In this document: piece by piece, positions 20,961 through 31,485 of the stretch | Layout of the letters: each line of letters begins with the position of its first letter | How positions within the stretch are numbered: the stretch's first letter is position 1 | From: Actinernus sp. WN-2022 | Taxonomy: Eukaryota > Cnidaria > Anthozoa > Actiniaria > Actinernidae | Length of the DNA stretch: 64,000 bases | NCBI GenBank assembly: GCA_030867875.1 | Contig: JAOWCC010000019.1 | Location: forward strand, 108,566,047 to 108,630,046 | Reading direction: 5' to 3' | Program-made: the position numbers and the translations under genes | The notes under the pieces: generated by a model | What the model was told of the DNA's origin: nothing | The model's input: the letters and a program-made list of their open reading frames with translations, nothing else | Database searches by the model: none

Positions 20961-21639
20961 TAAATTTTCTTTTAATTGTTTTCTTTTTAAGCCATTGACA
21001 AGAAATATTTGGAAACTCGGTCGCATGTGACCCATTGCCGTGAGACAGTTGATTCAGATTATCTTGTTCAAGTTAATACCTAAAGAAAAATACTTGCTTT
21101 AACTAAGTTTAAAGAACTTGGAATTTCATTTCCAGCTACGATAGTGTCGTTCAGTTTTCTGGTTTTGAGACGTATTAACAGTTACTGTCTTTTAAAATAA
21201 AACAGCGAAGTGACAACTGCTTTATTGTTTGACTTCAGTTCAGTTGTGCTCGGCGATGAACTGCCTGAAATCAAACTTCGCTCTTTGCTAGTGTCAATTC
21301 ACAGGTTAATTATAGCCATTCTCTCTCAGCTCCAGTCGATTATCAAGCCTTTCTTTGAGATTTTACTGTTCAATTTGGTAAGCTAAATTGTCTGCCACTT
21401 ACAGGATTTTCACTAGTCATTAGCTCAAACTCAAACTGTCAAAGAAGTAAACAAACTCGGTGCCCCAGTTGAGAGAACATCTGATTGTCTTTTCCAGTAA
21501 ATTTCTTAGGTCATATTATAAACAAATAATAGCATGATATGTACGTAAGCGGCGAGTGATATTACGAATAATTTTGAAATATCATGAGCGGTATTTATGT
21601 CAAATATCACTACACATCATGCTATTACCTATACTAATA
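20961..21639. other. Repeat-like intronic sequence
   Basis: The part 21410-21540, read in complement, is similar to 25515-25620, the spacer of the large palindrome (TGACCTAAGAAATTTACTG, GTTTGTTTACTT, GAGTTTGAGCT). No gene seen. Confidence 0.5.
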
Positions 21640-21785
21640 CGATATATAATTGTAATAATAGTAATATAACAATAATAATAATATAATAATAATAATGATA
21701 TAATAATATATATTTACAATAATAGTAATATAACAATAATAATAATTATTATTATTATATGTAATTGTATATAATTATATATAAT
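21640..21785. repeat. AT-rich low-complexity repeat, copy 2
   Basis: Same ATATATAATTGTAATAATAG and TAATATAACAATAATAATAA blocks as 20095-20272. Confidence 0.8.
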
Positions 21786-22692
21786 AGTAATCGTGATGCA
21801 GCAGTCGTTGTGTAATTCACGTGACTAGACGATAACAAGTGGTTTATATTTACTCTTTGAACGATTTGAAATTCTCATGTTCATAAAGATCAAATGCATA
21901 TATTTTGTCAATATGATTATCTTTATTATGATGATTACTTATATTTTGTTTTTACATGTTTTTATCTCATACTGCAACTCAATTTTGTATAATGAAACGT
22001 TTGCTCCCGAAAACTAAGATATTGCAATACTTAATAACGTGGTCACTGAATATAGCTGAAAATCATCATGTAATACTTAAATAATCATAAATACAATTTG
22101 GAGTTCAAATTAGAAATTAGGAAAATTGTCTGCGGTCGGCCGTAACCTTATTACATATATTGCTTCGTACCCAACAGTGCTAGACTTCCAGATTACCAAA
22201 AAAATAAAGATAATTGTGAGTTATTTCTTTCAAAGGTAAAATCTGCTAAGAAACCCACAAACATTTATCATATTTATCTGACCTTACTTCAGTTGTGAGT
22301 CTGTATAAACATGCGGAGAAAATCAAATTGAAGAGTAAAAAGGTGGGAAACATATTCCTTTGGCGATGATATGAGATATATAATACAGGTCTGGACAGAT
22401 GAGGGGAAGGTACGTCTTGATCAGCGTCACTTTCTATCGCTGCTTTCAAGGCAGCTAATCGGCGCCTATATCCGTGATATGTATACTGTATACATGAGGT
22501 ATGAAATGTCTATTTCACTTTCGACAAACACTAATTCTCAAGAGTCAAAATCAGTTGCTTAACTGTTAATTTAAGCCAATACCTTTTGCTGTAAAAATAT
22601 CACTTCAGCCAAATAACTGAATTATATTAAGGCAAGAAAAAGAAAGACGGACTTGAAATAGAAGCAATATTTAACTTAAATGGGGTTCTTAC
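21786..22692. other. Intronic sequence, no further feature
   Basis: No coding signal beyond short open frames. The sequence runs up to the exon 1 donor of the TMEM151-like gene. Confidence 0.4.
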
Positions 22693-23120
22693 CAGAAGTT
22701 TTCCTCGTCTTCGAAGGATACAACTTTTTCCTGGTAGTTTTCCGTCCGCATTCGCGTCTTTCCACGCCTGTCGGTGAATCGAACCATTTGTTGTTTAGTC
22801 TCATTATGCCAACAAACTGCCTTAAAGGTGACAGTAGGTGGCTGATGCTGAACTCGTTCGATGAATTCGAAGATATTCTGCCCTTTGATGACGTTGCTAA
22901 GATGCTTTCTGGTCGTGGCAAAGTAGCATTCGTTGAGATAGAAGCAATAGAGTAAAACGAACAACACAAATGGAACTGCAACAAGGTCTCTTGGAGAAAC
23001 CACGCCGTTGTATGTCGTATGATCGACAGCACACCAAAATATGGCGATCAACGAAAGCCACGTTGCGATGTTTAGGACTACAGAACACAGAGGGCATTCA
23101 ACCATCCAATCCTCGCACAT
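22693..23120 (-). CDS. TMEM151-like protein, exon 1 (N-terminal)
   Basis: The minus-strand exon ends at TTCTG before donor GTAAGA, leaving two bases that join exon 2 in phase. The first in-frame ATG is at 23120-23118, although the frame is open further upstream to a stop near 23240, so an upstream exon is not excluded. Order of features: a Cys-rich start, membrane span 1 (VVLNIATWLSLIAIFWC), a luminal loop with YNGVVSPRDL, span 2 (VAVPFVLFVLLYCFYLNEC), then TFKAVCWHNETKQQMVRF and TENYQEKVVSFEDEENF. The span 2 L-Y-x-x-Y-L-x-EC pattern, the W/F-KA-x-x-x-H block and the Y-x-E-x-V block match the TMEM151 family from memory. Confidence 0.7.
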
Positions 23121-23725
23121 CTTTTGCAAGAATTTGTTTTCTCCTTGATTGAGTGTTTTCGCGGTGAATAAAAACCTTAGATTTCTGATGGTTTGGCGAG
23201 GAAATAACAAATGGCTTTCCAGTCTGCCAGTTTCAGATCATTGTGTAGTCTTTGGTTTGCCATAAGTTTCATAGCGAGCTAAACACTTAAACTGGCCTCC
23301 TATCATTGGCCAAGTGAGAAGACTACTATAGTAGTATAGAATTGCATTGGTTGGAATTTCAAAAGCGAGACAACGTGCCGACAGTACGCTGATAGATCGA
23401 GTTGGATAATTCCACATGTTTCACAGATAAACATTATTAACTCAAATAACGGTTTGTATCAGGATTCCACCACCCTTAATAAAATAATTACAACTTCAAT
23501 TATGTTATATAATTTCATGATCGTTGTCAGCACGATTCTTAGCTCTTCCTGTGTCAAGACCTTGGAGTTTAAGTATCATCAGAAGTCCATAACCAGAAGT
23601 ATCCATCTGGTATTGGGGTAGCGGCCCATCAGTTTACAGAGTAGTCTATTTTTAGAAATGCTAATCTCAAATTTCGCGGGGAAAATCAATGGCGGACATT
23701 GGGTCAGATTCGAGAGTCATGGCTC
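23121..23725. other. Upstream region of the TMEM151-like gene
   Basis: Presumed promoter or 5' intron. No TATA-type element or other regulatory site could be assigned with confidence. Confidence 0.35.
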
Positions 23726-24305
23726 CGGGGGGGCACTCATGTACACGACGTAAATGAGATGTGCGGCGGTACCGGATAAAGATTTGAGCCCAATTTGGCA
23801 AACTAACTCTTGTTTTGGAGCAAATCAACTATCAATTCGGGTTGATTTTCATAAATTTTATTGGAAATTCTGGTTAATAAAAACACCTTCATTACATTTT
23901 ATTTTGCAAACTGGGTCGGGCTCTGAAGACGATACCTCACATACCTCCCCTTTATTATGCAAGCAGTGCCCCCCGGTTTGAAGCTCAGTACATACAGTTC
24001 GCCAAGCGGTGCTACAAAGCTAAGTACGGTGGCAAATGTCGGGCTTTTGACGACTAAAATTGAAGATATTGGAATTGTAATGAAACGAAATGTATAGACT
24101 GATCATCTGTGCCTCTGCTAATGGATCTTGGGGTGATTTGAGAAAGTTAAAAGTGATTTTCAAGTCTTCAAGTGTTGACTAGCGACGAGTATAAAAGTTT
24201 GAATTATGACAATGAATGAAAACGGAACCGAAAATTCACATTCATCTGGCCAGGAACAACTGACATTATTCAAGGACAAAATTAAATCAAAGTAAGCCAA
24301 GTTTA
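23726..24305. repeat. Dispersed repeat, copy 2 (partner at 20371-20960)
   Basis: Direct-orientation partner of the 20.4-kb copy. It begins CCGGGGGGGCACTCATG and includes ATGAGATGTGCGGCGGTACC, TCAATTCGGGTTGATTTTC and TTATGCAAGCAGTGCCCCCC; similarity continues to about 24305 (AAGCCAAGTT). Confidence 0.8.
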
Positions 24306-24809
24306 CTTTTACTTTTTTATTTAATTGTTTTGTTTTTAATCCATTGAAATCCGCCTTGGAAACCCGTTGCCGTGAGGCACTTGATTCAAATCTTCTAATA
24401 ATCTTGTTCACTGGTTGTCTGAAGAAAAAACCCTTGTTTGTACTAATTTTAAGGTTACCGGATACCTTCAAGGTATGTTTTTTTTTTTTATATTATTGAT
24501 TATTTAGAAAGTTTATGGATTGTTCTACAATTTAGATTTTTTTTTATTTCAAAACATATAAAAGCTTGCGAGATATTTAGAAAAAACTTATTTAGAAAGA
24601 AACTAAATAAATCACCGAGGCGTTATAATCCCTTTACGTACCACGGGCACCCCGTGGACTTTTACTTTTAACGGGAGCTATTATCCGATAATTTGCATAC
24701 TGTTGTTGTAGCCTCCCTTCTTCGAAATAACAAACGTGCATTTAGAGTCTTTTACCAATCGTTTGTATGGGGAAATCCAAAAGAGAAAAGCAAAGTTCTT
24801 GGGTAAAAC
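24306..24809. other. No gene seen; probable 5' flank of the following open frame
   Basis: AT-rich, with a small inverted repeat CCACGGGCACCCCGTGG at 24642-24658. No supported coding region before 24810. Confidence 0.4.
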
Positions 24810-26384
24810 ATGAAGCGAACCCTGGACCGAAAAAGTAAAGAAACTGGCGATAAGGAGGAATTCGGTAAAACGAGGATTGAGCTCGCGGACAGCGACAAAG
24901 GCTCGTGGTTCGAAGAACCACAGGCAGCCCAGACTCGACATATATTTCCCGCCTTTTGGGTTACCTGTGGTATGTTTCATAAGCGATCTCGGAAGAGTTT
25001 ACATAATTGCTCCTTGTGAATTCTCTTTTCCGATTCCTACCAAACAAACCTTCAATAATAAAAGATTGATACTTAATGAAGTTTTGTGAGTGATTTGGGG
25101 GTGATTTGGGGACTTCTGAAGCAGTTTATTAGGCCTCGAGGTTTTGACGGTTGGCCGCGTGTCTACCTCATAGCTACAAATATACACAAGGTATGCAGCT
25201 TCGAGCCGCTTTTCATCGATGTCACCTCACTCGCCGCCGAAATTCGACAAGAAATTCAAATCGATTTCGCCTCTGCTTTCGGCACACAAATCCAGACATG
25301 TGTAAGCACTTCTCATCCACGTTTCAGGCCAAACGACGTGAAAACGGCCTGGAAAATAAATTCCGAATTCAAAATATTTCTCTCGGTATGTGATCTGCAG
25401 ATTGATCGGTCCACAAATCAGCGGTAGACATCGCAGGCGGTGCTTTCAAGATGCGTAGGCATGGCAACTGCATCTTGAAAGCACCGCATAAATACAGCAA
25501 GTGATAAATATCACGTACAAATCATGCTATTTTTGTTTATAATGACCTAAGAAATTTACTGAAAAAGACAATCGCATGTTCTCATGAGTAGAGTTTGTTT
25601 ACTTTGAGTTTGAGCTCGTGCGTGGGCATGGCAACTGCATCTTGAAAGCACCGCCTGCGATGTCTACCGCTGATTTGTGGACCGATCAATCTGCAGATCA
25701 CATAGCGATAGAAATATTTTGAATTCGGAATTTATTTCCCAAGCCGTTTTCACGTCGTTTGGCCTGAAACGTGGATGAGAAGTGCTTACACATGTCTGGA
25801 TTTGTGTGCCGAAAGCAGAGGCGAAATCGATTTGAATTTCTTGTCGAATTTCGGCGGCGAGTGAGGTGACATCGATGAAAAGCGGCTCGAAGCTGCATAC
25901 CTTGTGTATATTTGTAGCTATGAGGTAGACACGCGGCCAACCGTCAAAACCTCGAGGCCTAATAAACTGCTTCAGAAGTCCCCAAATCACCCCCAAATCA
26001 CTCACAAAACTTCATTAAGTATCAATCTTTTATTATTGAAGGTTTGTTTGGTAGGAATCGGAAAAGAGAATTCACAAGGAGCAATTATGTAAACTCTTCC
26101 GAGATCGCTTATGAAACATACCACAGGTAACCCAAAAGGCGGGAAATATATGTCGAGTCTGGGCTGCCTGTGGAAGAACGTGCGAAAGGCAGCGAAGAAC
26201 AACCTTCAACTTCAGGGTCAATTCCAAATATATGCAGCGCTAGCAGGCTTAAACTGTCGTTTGGCTTACCAGGAACCAGCAAGTCATTTGAAGAGACTGA
26301 GGACACGAGCAGCGATGAGTTCACATCGGAGTCTGATTCAGATCCGAGTTTCACCCCTGGGCCGTTGTCAATCCTCGACTTCTC
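24810..26384 (+). pseudogene. Hypothetical coding exon split by a palindromic insertion
   Basis: Coding segments 24810-24918 and 26180-26384 flank the palindrome at 24919-26172. Removing the insert and one copy of the GAAGAAC duplication joins them in frame across Phe-Glu-Glu-Arg. The left part starts at an ATG in context AAACATGAAG and is basic then acidic (MKRTLDRKSKETGDKEEF). The right part is Ser/Glu/Asp-rich (GSEEQPSTSG, ETEDTSSDEFTSESDSD) and ends at a possible donor, ATC/GTGAGC. About 104 residues, with no recognised domain. It may be the first exon of a host gene or of a transposon gene, and with the insert present it cannot give the original product. Confidence 0.45.
24919..26172. 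mobile_element. Large foldback element: two 536-bp arms, 182-bp spacer, GAAGAAC duplication
   Basis: Left arm 24919-25454 and right arm 25637-26172 are the same length and nearly identical in inverted orientation; a 113-codon frame occurs in both arms with only a few differences. Ends are CACAGGCAGCCCAGACTCG and its complement. GAAGAAC is directly repeated at 24912-24918 and 26173-26179. The spacer is similar to 21410-21540. No transposase is recognisable. The 7-bp duplication does not settle the superfamily (P and hAT elements make 7-8 bp). Confidence 0.85.
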
Positions 26385-26818
26385 AATCGTGAGCTTGAGA
26401 GGATATCAACTTGCAGTTGTTGTGGAACTTTGGGAATGAAACTTAACGGCTCTCGAACTGAGCGAAACTGTTGAATTGTTGTGAGAGCGAAAGGTTTCTT
26501 ATGAAATATGAACTACCTTTCCCGCGAATTTCACTACTGCTTTGAAGCTCCAGGAGTCCTTGCGTAGTCATTGGCTAGTTGGTTCGACGTGTTGACATTT
26601 GCTTTGATGAGGTGTGAAATGTTCACAAAACTTTACACGCCAAATCTCCGACTAGGTTTTTCTTCGTATCCCCTCTCTTTGAATGAATTAATAGGGTATG
26701 CAGACTTGCCAGATTTTGATAAAACTCGGCCAAAAGACAGATAAGTTACTGACAAAGGAAAAAGGTGTGAGCGTTTAGCAATATTCAAAGTATTTTTCCT
26801 CGTATTTTTCCTAATAGC
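26385..26818. other. No gene seen
   Basis: Non-coding sequence between the split exon and the 5'-truncated retrotransposon. Confidence 0.4.
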
Positions 26819-28019
26819 TTGATATCGACTCCTTTACAAGAAAATACTAATACCAAACTTTTTGATCTCCCGCGACAAATCAAGTGGAACGAAGACTCGA
26901 AAGAAAAATTCACTGAGTCGCTACAGTCATTTCAAGTAAAACAGATGGTTCATGAATTTGAAAATGCAAATTTTGGACATAAACCAGAAGACGTCAATAA
27001 AGCGGTTAATCAGTTCAATATCATCTTAGAAACCACCACCAGAGCATCTTTGCAACTAACCCGAAAAAAAAACTCTCAGACATGGTTCGATAAAGATTGC
27101 AAGAATTTTCGATTAAAACTTAAGAAAAAATCTAATAGATTACACAGAAATCCCTTGGACATTGACTTAAGAGCAGAATATCATAATACAAATAAACAAT
27201 ACAAGACCTTATTACGTAATAAAAAACAAAAGTTCCATAATGATAAAATTAAATTACTAATAAAAGAGAAAAATCCTAAACAATTCTGGTCTACGATAAA
27301 ATCAGTCAATGATGTTAATAATATCCCAGAGCAAACCATTCCAATAGATAATTTATTTAATCATTTCAGTAATTTACACTCAAATGTAAATGAGAAATGT
27401 TGTACAACAGCGCAAAAAAATATCATTAATCAAATTAATAAATCCAGGGTTCCAAAAAATGACAATAGTAACCTTGACAAACACATTACTAATAACGAAA
27501 TTAGAAAGGTTGTTAAAAAACTGAAAAATAAAAAAGCTGCTGGTAATGATAAAATTCGCAATGAGATGTTAAAATGTGGAATAAATGTCCTAATAAATTC
27601 GTTATCGAAATTATTCAATCTTATCGTCAACACAGGAATATATCCTGACTTGTGGACCAAAGGTTTAATAAGTACAATCTATAAATCAGGTGATAAATCG
27701 GAACCTTCTAATTACAGGGGTATTTGTGTTACCAGTTGCCTAGGAAAATTGTTTTGTTCTATTCTTAATACTAGATTACTCGATTTCGTCAAAAAACAAA
27801 ACATATTACACTCCTCACAAATTGGTTTTCTTCCGGGTAATCGAACATCCGACCACATTTTTTCATTAAGAACAGATAAATATGTGAACAATGCAAATAA
27901 AGGAAAATTATTCTGCTGCTTTGTTGATTTTCGCAAAGCTTTTGATTCAATATGGCATTCAGGCATCTTAACGAAATTACTTGATTATAAAATCGGAGGT
28001 CAATTTTATAATCTTATTA

Positions 28020-28399
28020 GGCCAAGTTAAAAAAAAAATTGTTTCTCGCCGACCTTTTTCAAAAAAGGAGGCGGGCGGTTCTTACTATTTACTATTTTTA
28101 CTATTTTTACTATTTCTTATTTTTGGTAGGTTTAAAGAATCCATAGCTCACAAACATCTCTATAGAAGGTCCAGAAACAAATATAGTCAATATACAAACT
28201 TTTGCTGCACACAAAAGAGCATTAACTGATTTAGTTTACAAGTTTTAAATATAAAAGGAAAACTGTTTGAAAAGAAATAATCAATGTTCAAATTCTTGAA
28301 ACTCCAATTGGCCTATGTTGCTTCTAACTGAAAGCTTCAAATTGAATAAAACTTAAACCAGTAAAGAAGGAAACACAGTCTAAGTTTTGGTTTTGAACA
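28020..28399. other. Left end of the Harbinger-like element, non-coding
   Basis: Terminal repeat and AT-rich subterminal sequence; presumably downstream of the minus-strand Cys-rich exon before the L2-like element entered. No gene seen. Confidence 0.5.
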
Positions 28400-30660
28400 G
28401 AATGTATCAGAGAGCTTTGTTATTCCCTTGAAGTGCTCGACAGACACGCCCCAGTCAAATCAAAAAGAGTACGAAATCAATCGAATCTTCCCTGGATAAC
28501 AAAGGATATCAGGGAAAAAATGTTTGAAAGAGATCGTCTAAAACGTATAGCAATTATAAGAAACAACGAAGGCGATTGGGCACTTTACAAGTCTTCCCGA
28601 AATAGTGTCAACATTGCACTACGTAAAGCCAAAGTCGAATATTATGCTACACAAATAGAAAAACAGAGGGATGATCCAAAAAGGGCCTGGAAAACTATAA
28701 ATGATATTCTTGGGCGAAAACAGCAAGATAGTTCAATTAATGAGGTTAAATTGGGAGACCGTTCTGTTATATCGTCAGAGGATATAGCTGAACATTTTAA
28801 TGAATATTTTACGAATATAGGCCCAAAGCTTGCTGAAACTATAGACACCAATGGTTCTAATCATAAAGATTTCATTAAAGAAGTTAAAAGCGAGTTTTAT
28901 TTTAGAACCATTGGTACGTCTAAAGTTTCCAAGCTGCTTAATTCCCTATCTGTATCCAAAGCCACTGGAATGGATAAAATTTCGGCTAAAGTACTCCGAT
29001 TAGCAGCCCCAGTAATTTCACAACCACTCATGAAAATTTTCAACAAATCCATAATATCACAAACTGTTCCATCAGAATGGAAGTTAGCTAGGGTGATTCC
29101 ACTCCACAAAAAAGGCCCTCGAAATATGCTTGATAATTATAGGCCAATCTCAATACTTCCAGTAATAAGCAAAATATATGAAAAAAAATTATATGAGCAA
29201 TTAATGGAATATATAACTGCGCAGGATCTATTGTCTGAACATCAATTCGGATTCCGACGGTTCCATTCTACTGCGTCTGCGTTGCTGGACTGTACTAATG
29301 AATGGTATATCAACATGGATCGAGGCCTTTACAACCTTGTAATCTTTCTTGATCTAAAAAAGGCGTTTGATACCGTAAATCATGAGATCCTCTTGGATAA
29401 ACTCATGGCTTACGGTATCAAAGGACATGCCTTAGGCCTTATGAAATCTTATTTAAACAATAGAGAGCAAACTTGCCAGGTTAACGGCAAGCTCTCTGGT
29501 CATAGAAAAGTAACCTGTGGAATCCCTCAAGGGTCAATTCTCGGTCCACTTCTGTTCATACTATATATTAATGATTTGCCAAACTGTCTCGAGCATACAA
29601 CCCCTAGGTTGTTTGCAGATGATACGAGCCTAACGGCTGTTGGCAGGTCAGTTAGTGAAGCTGAAGTGGTCCTGAATTATGACCTTAGTAATGTTAAAAA
29701 ATGGCTATCAGCTAACAAATTAAGCCTGAATATAGCCAAAACAGAGTACACCTTGATTGGATCAAGACCCAAAATACAAAATCTTGCCGCAGAACCTAAT
29801 GTTCTTATTGGCGTTGACCCAGTCAAACGAGTCAATAATTGCAAGATACTCGGTGTACGCATAGACGAATTTCTAACATGGGAAAAACACATCGATGACA
29901 TAGCCAAGAAAGTCTCATCGGGAATTGGGGCAATAAAAAAGCTCAGGGAATTTGTAGACCGTGATACGCTAGTATGCGTTTATAATGCCCTTGTGCAACC
30001 CCACTTCGACTATTGTTGCGAGGTGTGGGACACATTGGGAAGCATACTATCACAGCGTCTGCAGAAACTTCAAAACAGGTGCGCTAGGGTGATTATGAAG
30101 CGTCCGAACGAAGCTGGGCAATCTGAAATAGCTCTCCGCTCATTGGGTTGGATCACACTTGAGGAGCGGAGAGCTAAAATTAAGGCTGGACTCATGTTCA
30201 AAATAATCAACAATTTGGCACCTCAACGGCTCTCTAGCATCTTCAATGACTCGTATGCAGTCAATTGCAACTACGACCTGCGGAATACACGTAAAAAAGT
30301 TTCCGTTCCTCTTCCTAAAACTGAATTCCTAAAAAAGAGCCTTAGTTACAATGGAGCCAAAATATGGAATGAATTACCTATAGAATTAAGAACCTCTGAG
30401 TCATTAGCCCAGTTTCGCTCAAAGATTTCCCCCGGCCTATTAGCGTAATTATATGCAGGGGTATCTAAATATAGTAGTTAGCAGTTTATAGTAGTATTTA
30501 TAGTAGTATTTATCATAGATTGACATGTATTCGGTTAGTTTTTAGCTTAGAACATTATTTTATTTATACGAGTAGTGCACGCCCCTTCTGGAAATCAGCT
30601 TCTAGTTGTGAGGGTGCTGCGTGTGTTTTAAATAAAGTTGATCTTTAAATAAAGTTGATC
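28400..30660 (+). mobile_element. 5'-truncated L2-like retrotransposon
   Basis: Begins about 28400 inside ORF2 and ends at 30660 with two copies of TTTAAATAAAGTTGATC, a short 3' tandem repeat as in other L2/CR1-group elements. It is inserted into the Harbinger-like element and cuts its Cys-rich exon. Confidence 0.8.
28433..30448 (+). CDS. L2-like reverse transcriptase, open over about 671 codons
   Basis: Reverse transcriptase of a non-LTR element, which would copy its own RNA at a nicked target. Order of landmarks: VLDRHAPVKSKRVR at the start, ATGMDKISAKVLR, NYRPISILPVISKIYEK, EHQFGFRRFHSTASALL, IFLDLKKAFDTVNH (motif A, catalytic Asp), CGIPQGSILGPLLF, RLFADDTSLTAVG (motif C, FADD), ILGVRIDEFLTWEKHI, FDYCCEVWDTLG, KIWNELPIELR near the C-terminus and a TAA stop at 30446-30448. 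The frame is intact but lacks the endonuclease and any natural start, because the copy is 5'-truncated; the indicated start is a GTG inside the original frame. Open RT with intact motifs suggests a fairly recent insertion. Confidence 0.9.
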   Translation: MLDRHAPVKSKRVRNQSNLPWITKDIREKMFERDRLKRIAIIRNNEGDWALYKSSRNSVNIALRKAKVEYYATQIEKQRDDPKRAWKTINDILGRKQQDSSINEVKLGDRSVISSEDIAEHFNEYFTNIGPKLAETIDTNGSNHKDFIKEVKSEFYFRTIGTSKVSKLLNSLSVSKATGMDKISAKVLRLAAPVISQPLMKIFNKSIISQTVPSEWKLARVIPLHKKGPRNMLDNYRPISILPVISKIYEKKLYEQLMEYITAQDLLSEHQFGFRRFHSTASALLDCTNEWYINMDRGLYNLVIFLDLKKAFDTVNHEILLDKLMAYGIKGHALGLMKSYLNNREQTCQVNGKLSGHRKVTCGIPQGSILGPLLFILYINDLPNCLEHTTPRLFADDTSLTAVGRSVSEAEVVLNYDLSNVKKWLSANKLSLNIAKTEYTLIGSRPKIQNLAAEPNVLIGVDPVKRVNNCKILGVRIDEFLTWEKHIDDIAKKVSSGIGAIKKLREFVDRDTLVCVYNALVQPHFDYCCEVWDTLGSILSQRLQKLQNRCARVIMKRPNEAGQSEIALRSLGWITLEERRAKIKAGLMFKIINNLAPQRLSSIFNDSYAVNCNYDLRNTRKKVSVPLPKTEFLKKSLSYNGAKIWNELPIELRTSESLAQFRSKISPGLLA

Positions 30661-31007
30661 CCTGTCACTAAGCGTCTTTTTGAGTGAATGATCTTTCGCT
30701 TAGGGGTCATGCCACTTCTTTCGCAGCCAGCGCAAAGGGGCAAACAGTCAGGGGAGGTCTTAAGGTTGATTTCACTGCCGCAGTAAAAGCAGAGTGGATC
30801 ATCGTGGACAGCGTAATAAGGTAGCTCAATCGTTGACTGGCACGTGAGTTTGTCATTCACAAATACAATGGCAAAGATGTTGCCCTCGCCACGGTCATCT
30901 ATCTCCTGGAAACAGGAACCGCACGAGTAGGACAGCCTTTCGAGTTCTCGCTCCAGCTGGTGCTTTCTTTCCCCCTTCAGGACGTTGGCTGTGTAACAAA
31001 CTCGCCA
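30661..31007 (-). pseudogene. Cys-rich spliced exon inside the Harbinger-like element
   Basis: A minus-strand acceptor (CTTTTTTAG) at 31008 opens a frame of about 115 codons: WRVCYTANVLKGE, a charged helix (QLERELERL), then CGSC, FAIVFVNDKLTC, CFYCGSEI, and DCLPLCAGCERS followed by a basic tail KRKIIHSKRR. The three CxxC pairs suggest zinc binding. The L2-like element interrupts the frame at 30660, and its continuation on the other side (before 28400) is not recognised. It could be a piece of the autonomous transposon's second protein or a captured host exon; I do not recognise the family. Confidence 0.5.
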
Positions 31008-31380
31008 CTAAAAAAGAAAAAAGTCATGGTTTAAGTCAGAATCAAGAATAATATATTTTGTAGCGTTGTTGGCTCAAAAGAATCAAGAGAAGCACCTGTT
31101 TGTCCAATTAAGAATATCGGAACCAAATGCAATAGCTCGATATTTGGAGTAGAACACATCACTTGTAATATATCTATAGCAGTATAGGGCTGACATGATA
31201 GAACAATAGAGTTTAAATGTCCGTGGGCATAAATATGTTTGGGGCCCGACTCAGATTCATGTTAGCCCGAGCCGCTAGGTGAGGGCTATTATTATCACTT
31301 TGGTGGGCATTGGCATTTTTAGTTCAGACGATCGATATAAATAGAAGTGAGCAGTAATTTTTTCCAAGGACAAAACGCAG
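31008..31380. other. Probable intron or 5' region of the Cys-rich exon
   Basis: Non-coding, between the acceptor at 31008 and the right terminal repeat of the Harbinger-like element. Confidence 0.4.
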
Positions 31381-31485
31381 TATAAAGGTTTATATTAAAA
31401 TAGCAAATAGTAAAAAATAGGAAGCGGCTGCCAAAAAGGAAGCGGGCGGGGACGAGAAACATTTTTTTTTTTTACTTGGCCTTAA

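Larger units (their letters stand above)
14975..22692 (-). other. 7.7-kb intron of the TMEM151-like gene
   Basis: Bounded by the donor CTG/GTAAGA at 22692 and the acceptor at 14975. It holds the elements listed separately between these points and no other coding region that I can support. Confidence 0.6.
28020..31481. mobile_element. PIF/Harbinger-like element with TTA target duplication
   Basis: Termini are GGCCAAGTT plus an A-run then TTGTTTCTCG at the left, and the complement of GGCCAAGT, an A-run and TGTTTCTCG at the right. TTA flanks both (28017-28019, 31482-31484). GGCC-type ends with a 3-bp TWA duplication are the PIF/Harbinger/Tourist pattern. Subterminal CTATTTTTTACTATTT motifs also match inversely. 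The right-hand TTA is part of the TTAA duplication of the neighbouring foldback, so this element entered after that foldback. It contains a Cys-rich exon and an L2-like insertion but no transposase. Confidence 0.8.

Noticed and set aside
25086..26005. 113-codon frame present in both palindrome arms as a conserved gene
   Set aside because: The two frames are the same sequence read in two inverted copies, begin with GTG, and have no domain; conservation reflects arm identity.
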